DNA of 64,000 nucleotides from Aphidius gifuensis (taxonomy: Eukaryota; Arthropoda; Insecta; Hymenoptera; Braconidae). The stretch spans positions 20,280,963 through 20,344,962 of the forward strand of contig NC_057792.1 in the NCBI RefSeq assembly GCF_014905175.1. The letters run 5' to 3'. How positions within the stretch are numbered: position 1 is the first letter of the stretch; the number at the start of each line of letters is the position of its first letter. A model generated the notes under the pieces. That model did no database searches. It was not told where the DNA came from and was given only the letters and a program-made list of their open reading frames with translations. This document shows, piece after piece, positions 39,235 through 52,030 of this stretch. The translations under genes were made by a program, and so were the position numbers.

Positions 39235-40408
39235 TCAAGGTTTTTTCTCGGGCTCTCCATACCAGTTTTCACTGTAAAAAAAAATATATACAAATTAAAG
39301 GGTTTGTATATTTAATTTATAAAATATAATTTTAATAAAAAATATATTTACCATCCTGGTACGTTTTCAGGTGTATCACACATTTCTGTTTTTTCATTAT
39401 AGACACTACCTTCACTACAGCCTTGTTCACGTGGAGTAACTCCACTTAGACAAACATAAAATTTTTGACAGTCTTCTGGATGAGCGTATTTTGGATGATC
39501 AACATTATGACCATGACTATCAACTGGTCGGACTGAAGGACACTCGAAACCATCAGTCAGTTTTTGTCCAACTGGACGACAATTCTAAAAACAAAGAAAG
39601 CAACATTATAATCAATCAGGATTTTTTTTTTTTTAATTTTTTAATTACCTCTCTGTTGGCAGTTGCTGGCCAGACACAAATGCCAGTATTTTCGTCAAAA
39701 TGAAGACCAGCTGTGCATATATTTTCGTTGTATTGACCATCAACACAATTATAAAAAATATTACAAACTGTTGGATCTGGATGTGGAAAGAAACCATTTT
39801 TTCTTGGACAATTTTTCGATGGCTGAGGTGGTTCTAAAATTAAAAATAAAAATATATTTTAATTTTTTAAATTTTAATTAATATTTTTTAAATAATTTTC
39901 TTACGAAGTTCTAAACGCTCAGCGCAGTCAACATTAAATACATGATCACATTTATTTATTTTACGATTAAATGGATCGAAAACAAGTCCATCTGGACATA
40001 ATTTTTCTGTTGGATAACCATCTTTACATTCATAAAATTTATCACACTGCACTTCATCTTCATATTGACCATCTTTTAATGGACACTTGAAATTACCATC
40101 TGAAATTTTATTTTTTTTTTAAATAAATTAACATTTAAAAAATTAAATTATATAAGAAAAAAAAATTATGCAATATCTTTGGAAGAAAGATTAATTGACA
40201 TTTAAAATTTAGAAAGTTTTTAATAAATATTTACTGAATAAAAAAAATGTATTAAAATTTAAAAAAAAAAATTGTTTAAATTATATTTTGTTTTTAGTTA
40301 ATAATAATGAATTAAATTTATAAATTTTTTAGTAATATTTAAATTATAATTGAAACACTTACAAACGATGGTAATGATTGTTGCTAATACTAGAATTATT
40401 TTAGTCAT
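39235..40408 (-). CDS. obst-A: obstructor-A Cpap3 chitin-binding protein
   Basis: Five exons (40363-40408, 39905-40099, 39649-39833, 39352-39584, 39235-39271) encode 231 residues. Signal peptide MTKIILVLATIITIVYG. Three ChtBD2 domains follow, with obst-A landmarks: YEDEVQCDKFYEC, CPRKNGFFPHPDPTVCNIFY and HPKYAHPEDCQKFYVC. In Drosophila, Obst-A forms a scaffold in the cuticle assembly zone that protects and orders chitin. The last cysteine is split by the final intron, and the last exon adds ENWYGEPEKKP. A minus-strand GTGGGAG lies about 185 bases upstream of the ATG. Confidence 0.92.
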
Positions 40409-40567
40409 TTTGATAGAAAAAAAATTATATTTTGTAAATTTAAAGAAATTGATTCTTCTAGAATCAAATAGATGATTTTTTTTTTTATTTATTCGCTTGT
40501 AATTCGCGGCCTTGTCGCATGACACTGGTTCTTTTTCTATGGATCTCCATGAGGTATATCCAATAGA

Positions 40568-40597
40568 CACCCCCACTGTGTCTTGCGATTCTCCCAC
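40568..40597 (-). promoter_or_regulatory. obst-A upstream GTGGG motifs
   Basis: Minus strand: GTGGGAGA at about 40597 and GTGGGGGTG at about 40575. No strong TATA box is obvious next to them. Confidence 0.3.
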
Positions 40598-40914
40598 TTT
40601 TGATATTAACACTCAAGTATAATATATAATTGCCCACGATTTTGCCTTTCAACTTTCTTTCAATACTTTTTTTTTTTTTTAACCATTTTTTTCCTCCTCC
40701 TCTCAAACCACATTGTAATACAATTTCATCCTAAAGGTCAATTGACAATTCTTTGTTATTTTTAAATCATATTTAAATTGTTTATATAAACTTGTTTCGA
40801 TTTATAAATTAATATCATAAATGTCATACACTATTGATGAAATTATCTAAACTAAAATAACTTTTATTTTTTTATTTTAAACCATACACAAAAGAAATCA
40901 TAAGAATTTTTAAA

Positions 40915-41095
40915 TCGAAAAATTGTCATAAATTTCTTTGGCTTATTGTTGGAGAAATAAAAAAATCGAAACACTTTTCGTTTCGAAAAATTATCATAAA
41001 TTTATCTGGCTTATATTGTCAAAAAACTTTTCGTTTCGAAAAATTTTAATAAATTTCTTTAGCTTATATTGAAAAAAAAAAACAAAAAACTTTTC
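40915..41095. repeat. tandem repeat, three units of about 60 bp
   Basis: Three units share TCGAAAAATT(G/A)TCATAAATTT...GGCTTAT and an ACTTTTCGTTTCG joint. It lies between obst-A and obst-B; non-coding. Confidence 0.7.
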
Positions 41096-41397
41096 TTTTT
41101 TTTCTAAATCAAGATACACAAAGAGAATTAAATATAATTTCTAATTTTTTATTTTCTTAAATAAAAAAATTTAAAACAATCGAAGAAATCAGATGTAAAA
41201 AAAAAAACAGTCACACTTTTTTAAATTTAATCAACTATATCAAATAATAATAATTGAAAATATTTATTCAGTACAAAATTGATGAATTAAATTTGAATGA
41301 TAAAAAAAGGATAATTTCTAATTAGTGATGTAGAATTTGTCAAATACATAAATCTCATCACAATGAATATAAAATATAAAAATTAAAAAAATTATAA

Positions 41398-43239
41398 TTA
41401 ATTTGATGGTGTAGTTGATGGTCTTGATGACTTTCGTCTGCTAGAACCACCACTAGTGGTTTTAACTTTTTGTGGTGGATTTTCAAGAGCATCCAGTTCA
41501 GCATCGGTCAAACGATCCTTGTACCAGTCTTTGCTGGAATTTTATCAAATAAAAAGATTAATAAAAAAATAAAAAAACAAATAATATTATTTTTAGAAAT
41601 AACATTTTAAGTGAAAGGTTTAAAAGCTTTTAACAATATTCTTTCTACCCACAACATTATTTATGCTTTTGCCTAATCGTATTTTTAAATTAAAAAAAAA
41701 GGAAAAAACCTACCATTCTGGTATTTTTCGTGCCCAATCACATCTACCAGTTGTTTCATCAAATACTTGTCCAAGTTTACATCCACTTCTTCTTGGTATT
41801 TCACCATTAACACATACATAAAAAAATTGACAATCTTCACTATCTGGATAACGTGGATGTGTTGCTTTTATTGAATCATCAACAATTGGACATGTAAAAT
41901 TAAATAATTCACGTGATCCACAACCTTTTTTTTGTGCTTCATCTGGCCAATTACAAATTCCAGTTTTTTCAGAAAATACTAAACCATCTGGACATTTTAT
42001 TGTATTAAATTTTCCTTCAACACAATAATAAAATGTATCACAAATTGTTTGATCTTCATGACCAAAATAACCATGCATTCTTGGACAATTTATTGATGGC
42101 TGTGGTGGTTCTACAAAAGTAAAAAAACAAAAAACAATTAATTACAATTAAAAACATAAATGAAAAATTAATTTAAAAAAAAAACTTACGTCGTTTTGGA
42201 CGTTTGGTACAATCAATACCAAATGGTAAATCACATTTTTCATGTTCTGGACTAAAATCATTAAATACAAGACCATCTGGACATAGTTTTACAGTAAATT
42301 TACCATCACGACAATCGAAATATTTATCACATTGTTCTGGATCTGGAAAAAAACCATTTGGTTCTGGACATTGTTCTGGTAATTCAATGTCATCATATTC
42401 TTCACTATTATCAGTTGTTACAATTGATGCTGATGTTGTTGTTGTTGTTGATTGTCTACGAAGACCAGGTGAGGCTATTTTACGTCTACTTAATTCAGAT
42501 GCCTCCTGCTTTCTCGTCAGTGCAGTTACCGCCCCTGCAAGGTCATTGTATCAATAGTTAAATTCATTTCACCTTCTCTTTTTTATTATTTTTATTATAC
42601 ATTTTTTTTTTTTCATTGAGTTTTTTATGTTGCGGAATTCCAGGGTTTTATATATGAAAGGAAAGGAAAATATAACATAACAAGTTTGGAACATTGACTT
42701 TTTTTTTTTTTAAAACCATGTAGTATCATCAAGAAGAAAGTGAGAAAGTATTTATCTACCATCTCATATTTAACATGTAGATTTAAATAAATAATATACT
42801 CTATTTTTTATTTTTAATATTTTTCGGTTTTTTTTTTCATTTTATTTTTTATTGTCAGTCACTTTATCAGCGACTATCATTTTTTTTTTTTTTGTTTTTA
42901 AATTTTCTGTTACATTTGCTTTACAACTTGTTAATTAACAACTTCAGTTATGACTAAAACATTCATTTTTTTTTTTTGGTTTAATTTGACTAGTATTATA
43001 ATGTACTTTTTATTTTTTCTAAATTTAGCCTACACATGGGGGGAGTTATGTTGTGTTCTAGCTTACAATAACAATTTTAAAAATAAAAAATAAATAATGA
43101 ATAATGTTTAAATGATAAATTGTTTTATGCACTTTTACAATAAATTTTTTTGATAAATTAATTTAAAAAATGAGTACGAATGATGTTATTGAGACTCACC
43201 GAAGCAGGCAATGAACAGAATTATTTCCGCAGTCTTCAT
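41398..43239 (-). CDS. obst-B: obstructor-B Cpap3 chitin-binding protein
   Basis: Four exons (43200-43239, 42190-42534, 41714-42110, 41398-41533) encode 305 residues. The start MKTAEIILFIACFG is a signal peptide. A basic, poly-Thr-containing linker of about 50 residues precedes the three ChtBD2 domains. Landmarks fit Obst-B: CDLPFGIDCTKRP, HEDQTICDTFYYCVEGKF, PDEAQKKGCGSRELFNFTC and KDWYKDRLTDAELDALENP. The tail is Ser/Thr/Lys-rich. It is secreted and chitin-binding. The last cysteine of domain 3 is split TG|C. A TATA box and GTGGGGGAGA element lie about 190 bases upstream. Confidence 0.93.
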
Positions 43240-43401
43240 TAATGCGTCACGGTTATAAGTAATCGTAAATTTATTATTAAACTTTTAAAATCAAGTTTAA
43301 TAATTATTCATTTAGAATTTTTTTTTTTTAATTATTAATGATTCCACGGCCGTTTCGATTGTGGATGCAATGCGTGATGACTAGTGATTACTACTGGAGC
43401 G

Positions 43402-43440
43402 ACTGACTATGCCACCAAGAATCTTATATGTCTCCCCCAC
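43402..43440 (-). promoter_or_regulatory. obst-B core promoter
   Basis: Minus strand: GTGGGGGAGA (43440-43431) abuts CATATAAG, then TCAGT at 43406-43402. The spacing from TATA to initiator is about 24 bases, slightly short. The layout is very like the Peritrophin-A promoter. Confidence 0.55.
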
Positions 43441-44174
43441 TTTAAACCATTTTTTATTTTTACCATTCAATTCTGTATGTACGTGGCAACGACATACAAA
43501 ACCAGCAAATTAATAAATTTATTATTTTAGCTTTTAGAGCTTTTTCCACATGACAATTAAATTTCTATTTTTTTTTTTTTTTCTTTCATTATTCTGTTCA
43601 TATTTTTATCCTTTCTTAGAGTACAATCCTAATCACAAAATCAATTCAAGTATTTATCATAATTTATTTTTGTATATATTACGGAATAATTAAAATTATC
43701 ATATTTTTTTTTTGTATTTTGTTAATTTGACTAGAAAAAAAAATACTTGAATTTTTTTTGCTTTCAGAATATATATGGATTGTTTTTTATCGGCAACTGA
43801 ATTAATTGTACTTAATTATTTATTATTTTTATTTTGTCTATGTAAAATTTATAGAAAAGTGTAAAATTGTGGCAGCAAAGAACACAATTTGGTAATGCAA
43901 TGGCGATTGTTTTGGAGCATTACGCAAAAAAAATTCGCTCAACCCCCAGAACAACATGTATATAGTTTATAATATATATATATATATTTGTAAAAACGTT
44001 TAAAATTAAAATAATAAATAAACTGAAAACAAAAAAATTGTACCTGAGCTTTGTATTACTCGGCAATGGAACTACCGGGTATATATATAATATAATAATA
44101 TTAATATTAATATATATATAAATTTTTTGTTTTGTTTTGTTTTGTTTTTTTTACTAAATATATAAATTTAATAT
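43441..44174. other. intergenic
   Basis: AT-rich, with a (TA)n run near 43970 and a TTTTG microsatellite near 44125. No gene seen. Confidence 0.5.
44125..44147. repeat. TTTTG microsatellite
   Basis: Four to five copies of TTTTG in the 3' flank of the ATPase gene. Confidence 0.7.
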
Positions 44175-47100
44175 TTAATACGAAGTTTCACGATCCCACC
44201 AACCACCGGGATGCTTTCTAATCCATAATTTACGTAATTCATCATAAACAAATATGACAATTGCAAATGGTATACCAGGTAACCACCATGTTGCTTCAAG
44301 TGGATAAGTTTTTAATATTATTTCCATAAATGGTGCATATGATACAACACATGCCATTACAACTTCAAATACAAGACCCCAATTTAATACCCAATTATTC
44401 ATTCCTTGTTGAAATATTGAATTACGTCTTGTTTTACAAATAACAGCATCAGCAAGTTGTACAATAACAATTGCAATAAAAAATGCTGTATGACAAGTAA
44501 ATTCTAATACTTTTCGTTGTTTATATGTCCATTCTTGTCCAAAACCATCACGTAAATCATTAACAGCAACATTATCCCATTCAGCACGTAAACCAAGTAA
44601 ACGTCCAGGATAAAAACCATAATCAGCCATGACAACAAGATAAGTAAAGAAACCAGCAGCTGCTTCAATCATTCCAATTTGTCCATAAGCCATGAATATT
44701 AATTTTCCACTAACAAGATGATCTTTCAATGGACGACGAGGACGTCTATAAAATATTATTATTTATTAATTAGATTATTTTATTACAATTAATCCTAAAT
44801 GATTAATAACTACCTCAACATAATGTCATTTTCTGATTTTTCATAAGCCAAAGATATTGCTGGCCACATGTCAGTACCCAAATCAATACATAGTACACAT
44901 ATAACACCAACAGGAAGAGGTATTCCCAATGCAATAAATGCTAAAAATGGTGTTATTTCTGGTATATTACTTGCAAGTGTATAAGCAATACTAGATTTAA
45001 GATTATCAAATATACGTCTTCCTTCTTCTATACCAGTTACAATCGATGCAAAGTTATCATCTAAAAGTATTAAATCAGCGACTTGTCGACTGACGTCAGA
45101 TCCTAAAAAAAATCAATACATTATTTTATATATTAAGGGCGGGTGGAAAAAAAAAAAAAAAAGAGACAAAGACATAAGAAATATGAGAGGAAAAAAAAAT
45201 GACTTACCACTTATTCCCATAGCGACTCCAATATCAGCTTTTTTTAATGCTGGTGAATCATTAACACCATCACCAGTAACAGCTGTTATAAAATGAAGTC
45301 TTTGACAACTTTCAACAATTTGTAATTTTTGTACTGGTGATGTTCTTGCAAATACAATTTCTGAATGACTTTGTATAAGTGTATCAAGTTGATTTGAATC
45401 TAATTGACGTAATTCAGTACCAGCAACGACAATTGAATGTGATGAATCTTGTTGTGGATCTTCAGTTATAATACCAACTGATTTTGCAATTGCACGTGCT
45501 GTATCAGGATGATCACCAGTAACCATTATTACTTTAACACCAGCACAACGACATCTGTATACAGCATCTGGTACACTTGGTCTTGGTGGATCCAGCATAG
45601 CAATAAGACCAATCTAACAATCAAAAAAATAGAAACAATAAATAATTTATTATTGATGTAAATATACTGATTAAATTTGTTTTTTTTTAATTTAATGATA
45701 ATTACCAATCTTAAATCTTCAAGAGGAAAATTTATTGGATCAGCATTAAATTCAAAACCTTCTGGAAATGCATCTTCTGGTAATTCCATATCAGCAAAAC
45801 CCAATACACGTTCACCATTTCTAGCAAGATCATAACAAGATTCAGTATATGCTATTTTAACTTCTTCAGTTAATTCTTGTGTTTCACTACCAAATGCAAG
45901 TTTAGTACAACGTTCAAGTACACGTTCAGGTGCTCCTTTTAATGCCAAAAAATGCTTTCCATTATAAAAATGTATATTAACTTGAAATTTATCAGTTGAA
46001 TTAAATGGAATTTCAAAAACCTAATTAAATAATATAAATTACTATTATTAATATTTTAATATTTAATTTATACATTAAAATTTGTATATAAATTTAATTA
46101 CTTTTGAGTATTGATTTCTGTAAAATTGTGCACCACCTTTGACAAGTAATTCCATGCATTTTAATAAAGCTGAATCAGATGCATCACCAAGAATTTTACG
46201 TTTATTAAATGGTGGTGGTGGTCCTTCAAATGGTGCCCATTCAGCACGATTACAAAGACTAGCAACTCTAGCTAAACTTTCAAATCCTGCTGAACTTGAA
46301 TATTTTTTCCATGTATCAGCTGCCATGACTTCTTTGAGTTGTCCATCATACCACAAATGACGAACCTAAATAATAGTAATAATATAAAATAAAATAAATA
46401 AAAAATAAAATTTATAAATATTATTAATTTTATAACATACTGTCATTTTATTTTGTGTTAATGTTCCAGTTTTATCACTGCATATAACTGATGTACATCC
46501 AAGTGTCTCAATTGCTTCAAGATTTTTAACAAGACAATTTTTACTAGCCATACGTTTTGCTGTTAATGTTAGACTAACAGTCATTGTTGCTAATAAACCT
46601 TCTGGTACATTTGCAACAATAATACCAATTAAAAATACAAGTGAATTTATCCAGCCATAACCCATTCCAAGTGACATTGTGAAAAATGATACACCAAGAA
46701 ATATTGCCCAGCATGATATATATGTCATAAATGAATTTATTTCATGGCTAAGTGGTGTTGGTCTTGTTGGTAATGTTGATGTTAATTTTGCAACTCTTCC
46801 CATTACTGTTTGATCACCACAAGCAACAACAACACCTCTTCCAGTTCCTTTAAATAAAAAATATACATAAATATATACTCACTGGAGAAAAATCTATTTT
46901 TATTTTCATGAGTCATTCATGGAGCTTTAAGAAATCAACTTGAAAAATTATCATTAACTTTGGTAATTATATTAAAATTTATTTAATTTAGTTTTTTTTT
47001 TAATTTCAGTAGAAATAAAAATGAAATTTTGTTTATATTTCGAAAAGTTGAACGGAAGTTACTATCATCAAATCTTATATTTTACTATTTAAATATCATC

Positions 47101-48578
47101 AATGTGTGAGTGGTATGACTCGAAATAAAAATCGTTCTTTATTTAGTTTATATAAAAATGTGTTTTTCTAATTTTGGAAATTATTCATAATTTTATAAAT
47201 TCATGTATTAAAATATTTCGAAAATATTGTAAAGACTTGTATGTTAATTGAAAATTTAGCTAGTCACTCAATCGATTAGTGAGTCATAAAAAAGATTAGA
47301 AAAAAAAAAAAAAAGACAAGATCTAGTTTCCCTACCATAATAATTTGGCCAGTATCCAACAAAGATTAAATGTAAAAATAGATTATAAATTTATTTACCC
47401 TCAACAACATTTGTAGAAAAAAAAATCATGTTTCTTGCTTCAAGTATACTTCCAACTTCTGTCTCAGTTGATCTTATAAGTGCCAATGATTCACCAGTTA
47501 TTGATGCATTGTCAACTTTAAGACCTAAAAAATATCAAAAAAAGAGACAAAAAAAAATATTAAATCTCATGATAAACATTAAATATGATTATCGAAAAAA
47601 TGTATAAATTTAAACCTTGGCATTCGAGAATTCTAATGTCAGCTGGTGCTCTATCACCAACTTCAATAACTGCTATATCACCAACAACCAATTCAGTAAC
47701 TGGAATTTCACGTTTTTCGCTGTTTCGTAAAACCATAGCTTTTTGTGGTAATAAATCATTAAATGACTCAAGGATTTTCATACTTTTAGCTTCTTGATAA
47801 TAGCTAAACATTCCAGTTGTCATTATGAGCATTATCAATACAGCACCAAGCCATAGATGATCTTGAGAAGCTGACTCTTCAATCTGGTGCTCGAGCAAAT
47901 AATTTCCAAAGCATAAAAATGCCCCAATCTAGATAAAAAAAATTTTATTGTATACACAATATACAAATACATAAATTACAATGCCACCTCGAAAAATCAA
48001 ATTAAATTTAAAATTAAGAGCAACAAAAATCGATTCAAATTCAACTAAAACTTTTAAACTAATTTCTAAATAAGCTTAAAAAAATAAAAACCATGCTTTT
48101 TAAATTTAAATTAAAAAAACACGCAAAGTAAATATCCAGATCATTGCAGAGAGGAGAAAAAAAAATGTAAAAAAAAAAATTTGGAGTCCATCTTGATCTA
48201 AAAATATTTTAGGGAAATAAAAGCAAAAAGAAGAAAAATAATTAATTGGAAAATATTACAACATTAAAACACAACATTTATAGTTTTAAAATTTTTTTTT
48301 TTATTAATTTTTTTTACCCAGATAAGAATGGAAAATCCTCCACAGCAACATCGACAAATTTTAGCAAATTCAGATGTCTTCTTTGGTGGAGTAAGGGCGT
48401 TGGGTCCATTGATAGCCAATAATTCACGAGCCCTTGATGCTGATAGTCCTTGTTTTGGATCAACTGTTAATTTTTTTAATAATTCACTGATACCTTGTGT
48501 ATGGACATCTGTTTCAATGTCTTGTCTAAGTGCTTCCAAATCATTTGATGATTTGTGTGGTTTATGTAAGAACGGCAT
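44175..48578 (-). CDS. Na+/K+-ATPase alpha-subunit-like P-type ATPase
   Basis: Nine exons (48318-48578, 47616-47928, 47399-47524, 46441-46847, 46102-46365, 45706-46020, 45208-45613, 44814-45102, 44175-44745) encode 983 residues with all phases consistent. The P2C hallmarks are TGES (about 201-204), PEGLLATMTV in M4, the phosphorylation loop CSDKTGTLT (Asp about 358), KGAPER, TGDGVNDSPALKKAD and DLGTDM in M6. It ends in KHPGGWWDRETSY, the family's closing motif. It would couple ATP hydrolysis to Na+/K+ exchange at the plasma membrane with a beta subunit. It is clearly diverged from canonical alpha: a CRCCCGGF cluster before M1, a longer M1-M2 loop, and TDMW in place of TDMV. It is likely a paralogue, as several insects have. 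Start: ATG 48578; the frame upstream lacks another ATG. Confidence 0.92.
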
Positions 48579-49179
48579 TGTGCGCTCTGTATAACGTTGT
48601 CTTGCCAAGGTCGTCTCCAAATGATACGATGGAGCAGAGCGCGTTAACAAGAATAACTGAATTTATATTTTATAATTATTATCATTTTTTCCAGAAGGGG
48701 CAAAAAGTGTTTACAGATGGAGCTTGTGAAGGGGGATGACGGTGATCACGTGATTGATCAATAATTTCAAAGAATTTTATACATACGCTCTATGTATCAA
48801 AATTATATACATATGTATTGACAACATATTTATTTCTATGTACAAAACAGTCAATTAATTTATCTAGGTTCAATTTTTTTCATCTAGGTACATAAACAAT
48901 ATGAAAAATAATTTTTATTGTAAATTTTTTTTCATCAATTAATTTATCATTAATATTTTTATTGTTTTTAATTTATTATTATTTTTTTTTTTTATTGTTT
49001 AGTTGGATACAAATTTTAATTTGTTTTGTCCTTCATTGTTTTGCAAGTATGTTGAATTTTTTGTTTCATTTTTTGTGTATTGATTTGAATTATTTTTTTG
49101 TTTTTTTTTTTGTTGAAAACCTAACCTAAGTTGATGTTTTTTTGTTTTTGTTTTTATTGAAGGAATAATATTGATTATT
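48579..49179. promoter_or_regulatory. divergent intergenic region
   Basis: Shared upstream region of the ATPase (-) and the possible augmin gene (+). No clear TATA. A possible 5' UTR intron for the plus-strand gene (GCAA|GTATGT near 49048 to TTTCAG before 49191) would remove the chosen ATG, so I did not use it. Confidence 0.3.
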
Positions 49180-50351
49180 ATGTTTGTTTCAGTGACAAAT
49201 GTTAATCAAGTTTTGGGTGATTTTTATGATGCACTTGTTAGAGTAAGATACCCTGGTGTTGCAACAATTGAGTTGAGTAATTTAGAAGCAACTGTGTTGA
49301 ATAAAAATCAGAGAAATGAATTGTTGCATTGGTTGTTGATACAGAGTTTAAGATCAATTGATTCAACAACAATAGAGCCACAATCTGATAATAGTATGTT
49401 GATAATAATTGTTTAATAAATTTTTATTGTTGTTTGAATGAAAATTATTTTTTTAGATTCACTAGTGCAATGGTATTCACAGATTGGAATTTGTAATGAC
49501 AAGGAGGCACTGCTTGTTTGTATCACGATTTTAATTGATGTTGTTGTTGTTTTTATTTTGATGCTAGATCATTAATGATGATGATGATAAATTTTTTTTA
49601 AAGGGAGAGTGTACGATTGAAAATCAACTGCCAACAATTGTCAAGCTTACAGAATTCATCATGAATATTTTGGGTGTTAATGGACAAGCAAAAGTTATTC
49701 CCCAAGAAGCTGAAAATATCATAAATTATTATCTAAAAAATGAAGTCAATATTATTCCATCATTTGTTAAACTCACAACAAAGTTAACACCCAGTGAGGC
49801 TCGTAAATATGTCAAGAGTGTTAATGAACGTGTTAAGGAACAAAAAATACCAGACAGTCCAGCAAACATCAACAGGGTACCATTTTATATTACACCAAAC
49901 TTGATAAAAATTAAATTACAATGTTAATAAATTCATTTAGGAAGTACTGGAAAATTCTGTTGATGGAAAAATAAATGAAAATGCTCACGACACAACAGCC
50001 ACAATCATCAGCAAATTTTGTGAGACATTTGAGGACATCAATCAGTGGAAAAAACCTAACAACAAAAAATCAACTGATGTAAAAACTGGATCCTTTGATG
50101 ACTGTATTGAGAATATAAATAAAAACTTTTCAGACTTAATCAAGGTAAATTTACCAGTCCTATTGTCCAGCTAAATTTTAATAAATAAATTGTTTGTTTG
50201 TCTCTAGACTTTGAATAATAAACATGAAGTAGAAAACCAAATAATTCCAACAAGTTTAAATACTGAAGACAGCCAACTGGATCGAGCTATCAAAGACGTC
50301 GTTGTCCGAATGGAAGAGCTCAACAAAGTTCGTGATCATGACCATGATTAA
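49180..50351 (+). CDS. possible augmin complex subunit (HAUS7-like)
   Basis: Five exons (49180-49393, 49457-49515, 49604-49876, 49941-50144, 50208-50351) join to 297 residues. The N-terminal part has a small helical domain with LNKNQRNELLHWLL, then YSQIGICNDKEALL and GECTIENQLPTIVKLTEF. The rest is helical and charged, ending in RMEELNKVRDHDHD. The order 'short domain, LLxWLL, LGICND..LL.G....QL' reminds me of HAUS7 of the augmin complex, which nucleates microtubules within the spindle. The similarity is weak and from memory. The splice model is firmer than the name. The true start could lie in an upstream exon. Confidence 0.45.
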
Positions 50352-50660
50352 CAATTAAATTAAATATAAAATTCTAATTATTTACTGCACCAATCCTCAT
50401 GTATCATCACAATTTTTGATGTTATTAATCAATAAATAAATTATCACCTAATTATTAAAACAATTAAATTATTAATCTTCATTTAAAATTAAAAATTGTC
50501 CAATTATAAAAAGAGCATATTTGACAAATAAATAAAATGTAAGGTAATGTTTTGTTTTTTTGTTAATAAATAAAAAGTGTTGATAAATTAATTTTTGTAT
50601 TTTTATTAACAAGTCGTCTTAAAAAATACAAACATTATTTTTATTTTTTTTTTTGTTTAT
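50352..50660. other. intergenic, convergent 3' ends
   Basis: AT-rich spacer with AATAAA signals serving both the augmin-like gene and RpS23. Confidence 0.5.
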
Positions 50661-51504
50661 TTAAGATCTTGGACGTTCTTTCTTTTCTTTGTAAAGTGCA
50701 AGTAATGAAACATTGGCAACTTTGACAACCTTGAAACGGACACCTGGGATGTCACCAACGGCATGACCTTTACGACCAAATCCAGCAACCAAGACTTCGT
50801 CATTTTCTTCAATATTGTTTAAACAACCATCACGTGGTACGAATGCTGTGATTTTTTTGCCATTTTTAATGAGTTGAACTCTTACACATTTACGAATAGC
50901 AGAGTTAGGTTGTTTAGCTTCAACACCACTGTAAAATATAATACAGTGTAATTAATTTTGAGGTTATAATTAGCATAATTACTATTACAATAATAGTATC
51001 AATAGTAAACTTACACTTTTTCAAGGACAATTCCTTTAGCATGGGAAGCACCACCAAATGGATTGGCCTTCCAGCGTGTTCCCAAATGGGCTTTTTTATA
51101 GTCCAAATCGTTCCATCTTTGCTCGCGTCTATGGTTAACATGCTTCCTAGCAGTTTTGATTCCACGGGGTTTACCTTTATATCAAAAAAAAATAAATATT
51201 GTTATTAAAATAAATTAACAAATTGTACATGTAATTGTCTAACAATCTTTTTTTTTTTTTTTTTATTCAACACCGGTAGTTGAATCACAATGAGATTGTC
51301 GTCGTCGTCGTCGCGTTAGAGCCACGTTTTTTTTTTTTTTTTCAACACGCATTATATAATAAAACAATACAAACTCGAGCGAATTTTTATATTCACAATT
51401 ATTGTCAAACACTGATTAATAATTATTTATAATTTAATTTACACAAATTGGTAATTTAAGAGATTATTAATTAATAAATACTGGAGTAAATGTAACCTAC
51501 CCAT
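50661..51504 (-). CDS. RpS23: 40S ribosomal protein S23 (uS12)
   Basis: Three exons (51501-51504, 51015-51174, 50661-50928) encode 143 residues, the usual length. The first coding exon is just ATGG. The protein reads MGKPRGIKTARKHVNHRREQ at the start and includes NPFGGASHAKGIVLEK, KQPNSAIRKCVRVQLIKNG, FVPRDGCLNNIEENDEVL and ends ALYKEKKERPRS. It is the decoding-centre protein of the small subunit. The conserved KQPNSA loop, whose proline is hydroxylated in eukaryotes, is intact. The upstream sequence is less AT-rich, typical of a housekeeping promoter. Confidence 0.98.
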
Positions 51505-52030
51505 CTTGTCGGTTCAGTTCGCGACGTGAAAAGAATTTGTAAGAATAGATCAAGTCGTCGCAGTGGATATAGAATAGCATCATGTGTACATGTGTGCTGT
51601 GTATGTGAGCATTCCTATTGGTTGTTTTGAGAGTTGAATTTATGACTACACTCACGTCTGAGTCTAGAAAAAATCTAGTGTTTTTCTTTTGTAAATAGAG
51701 CTTAAGTAAAATAGGGGTTTTTGATAATTATTCGAATTTATATATGTAGATGAAACAATATATTAAAATGTATAAATTTATTTAATTAAAAAATATAAAA
51801 CAAGTAGAAATATTCCAATTAAATATTTAAATAGTTTAACAGCGAAAAAAAAATTTCAAAGATTAATATTAAAGCTGATGTACACCACGGTAATTTTTCG
51901 TACAAATAAATTAAGACAGTTTCATTGTATTTCAATACATTAACACGTGCGTCGTATAATTTAATAAACGTGTTATTATTTAAATAAAAAATAAACCATT
52001 GCTTTTTTTTATAATTAAATAACTAAAAAT
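51505..52030. other. divergent upstream region of RpS23 and LRR gene 1
   Basis: The RpS23-proximal half is richer in G and C; the other half is AT-rich. I could not identify discrete elements. Confidence 0.4.

Noticed and set aside
46139..46360. Plus-strand open frame opposite an ATPase exon
   Set aside because: Antisense of a clearly conserved ATPase exon.
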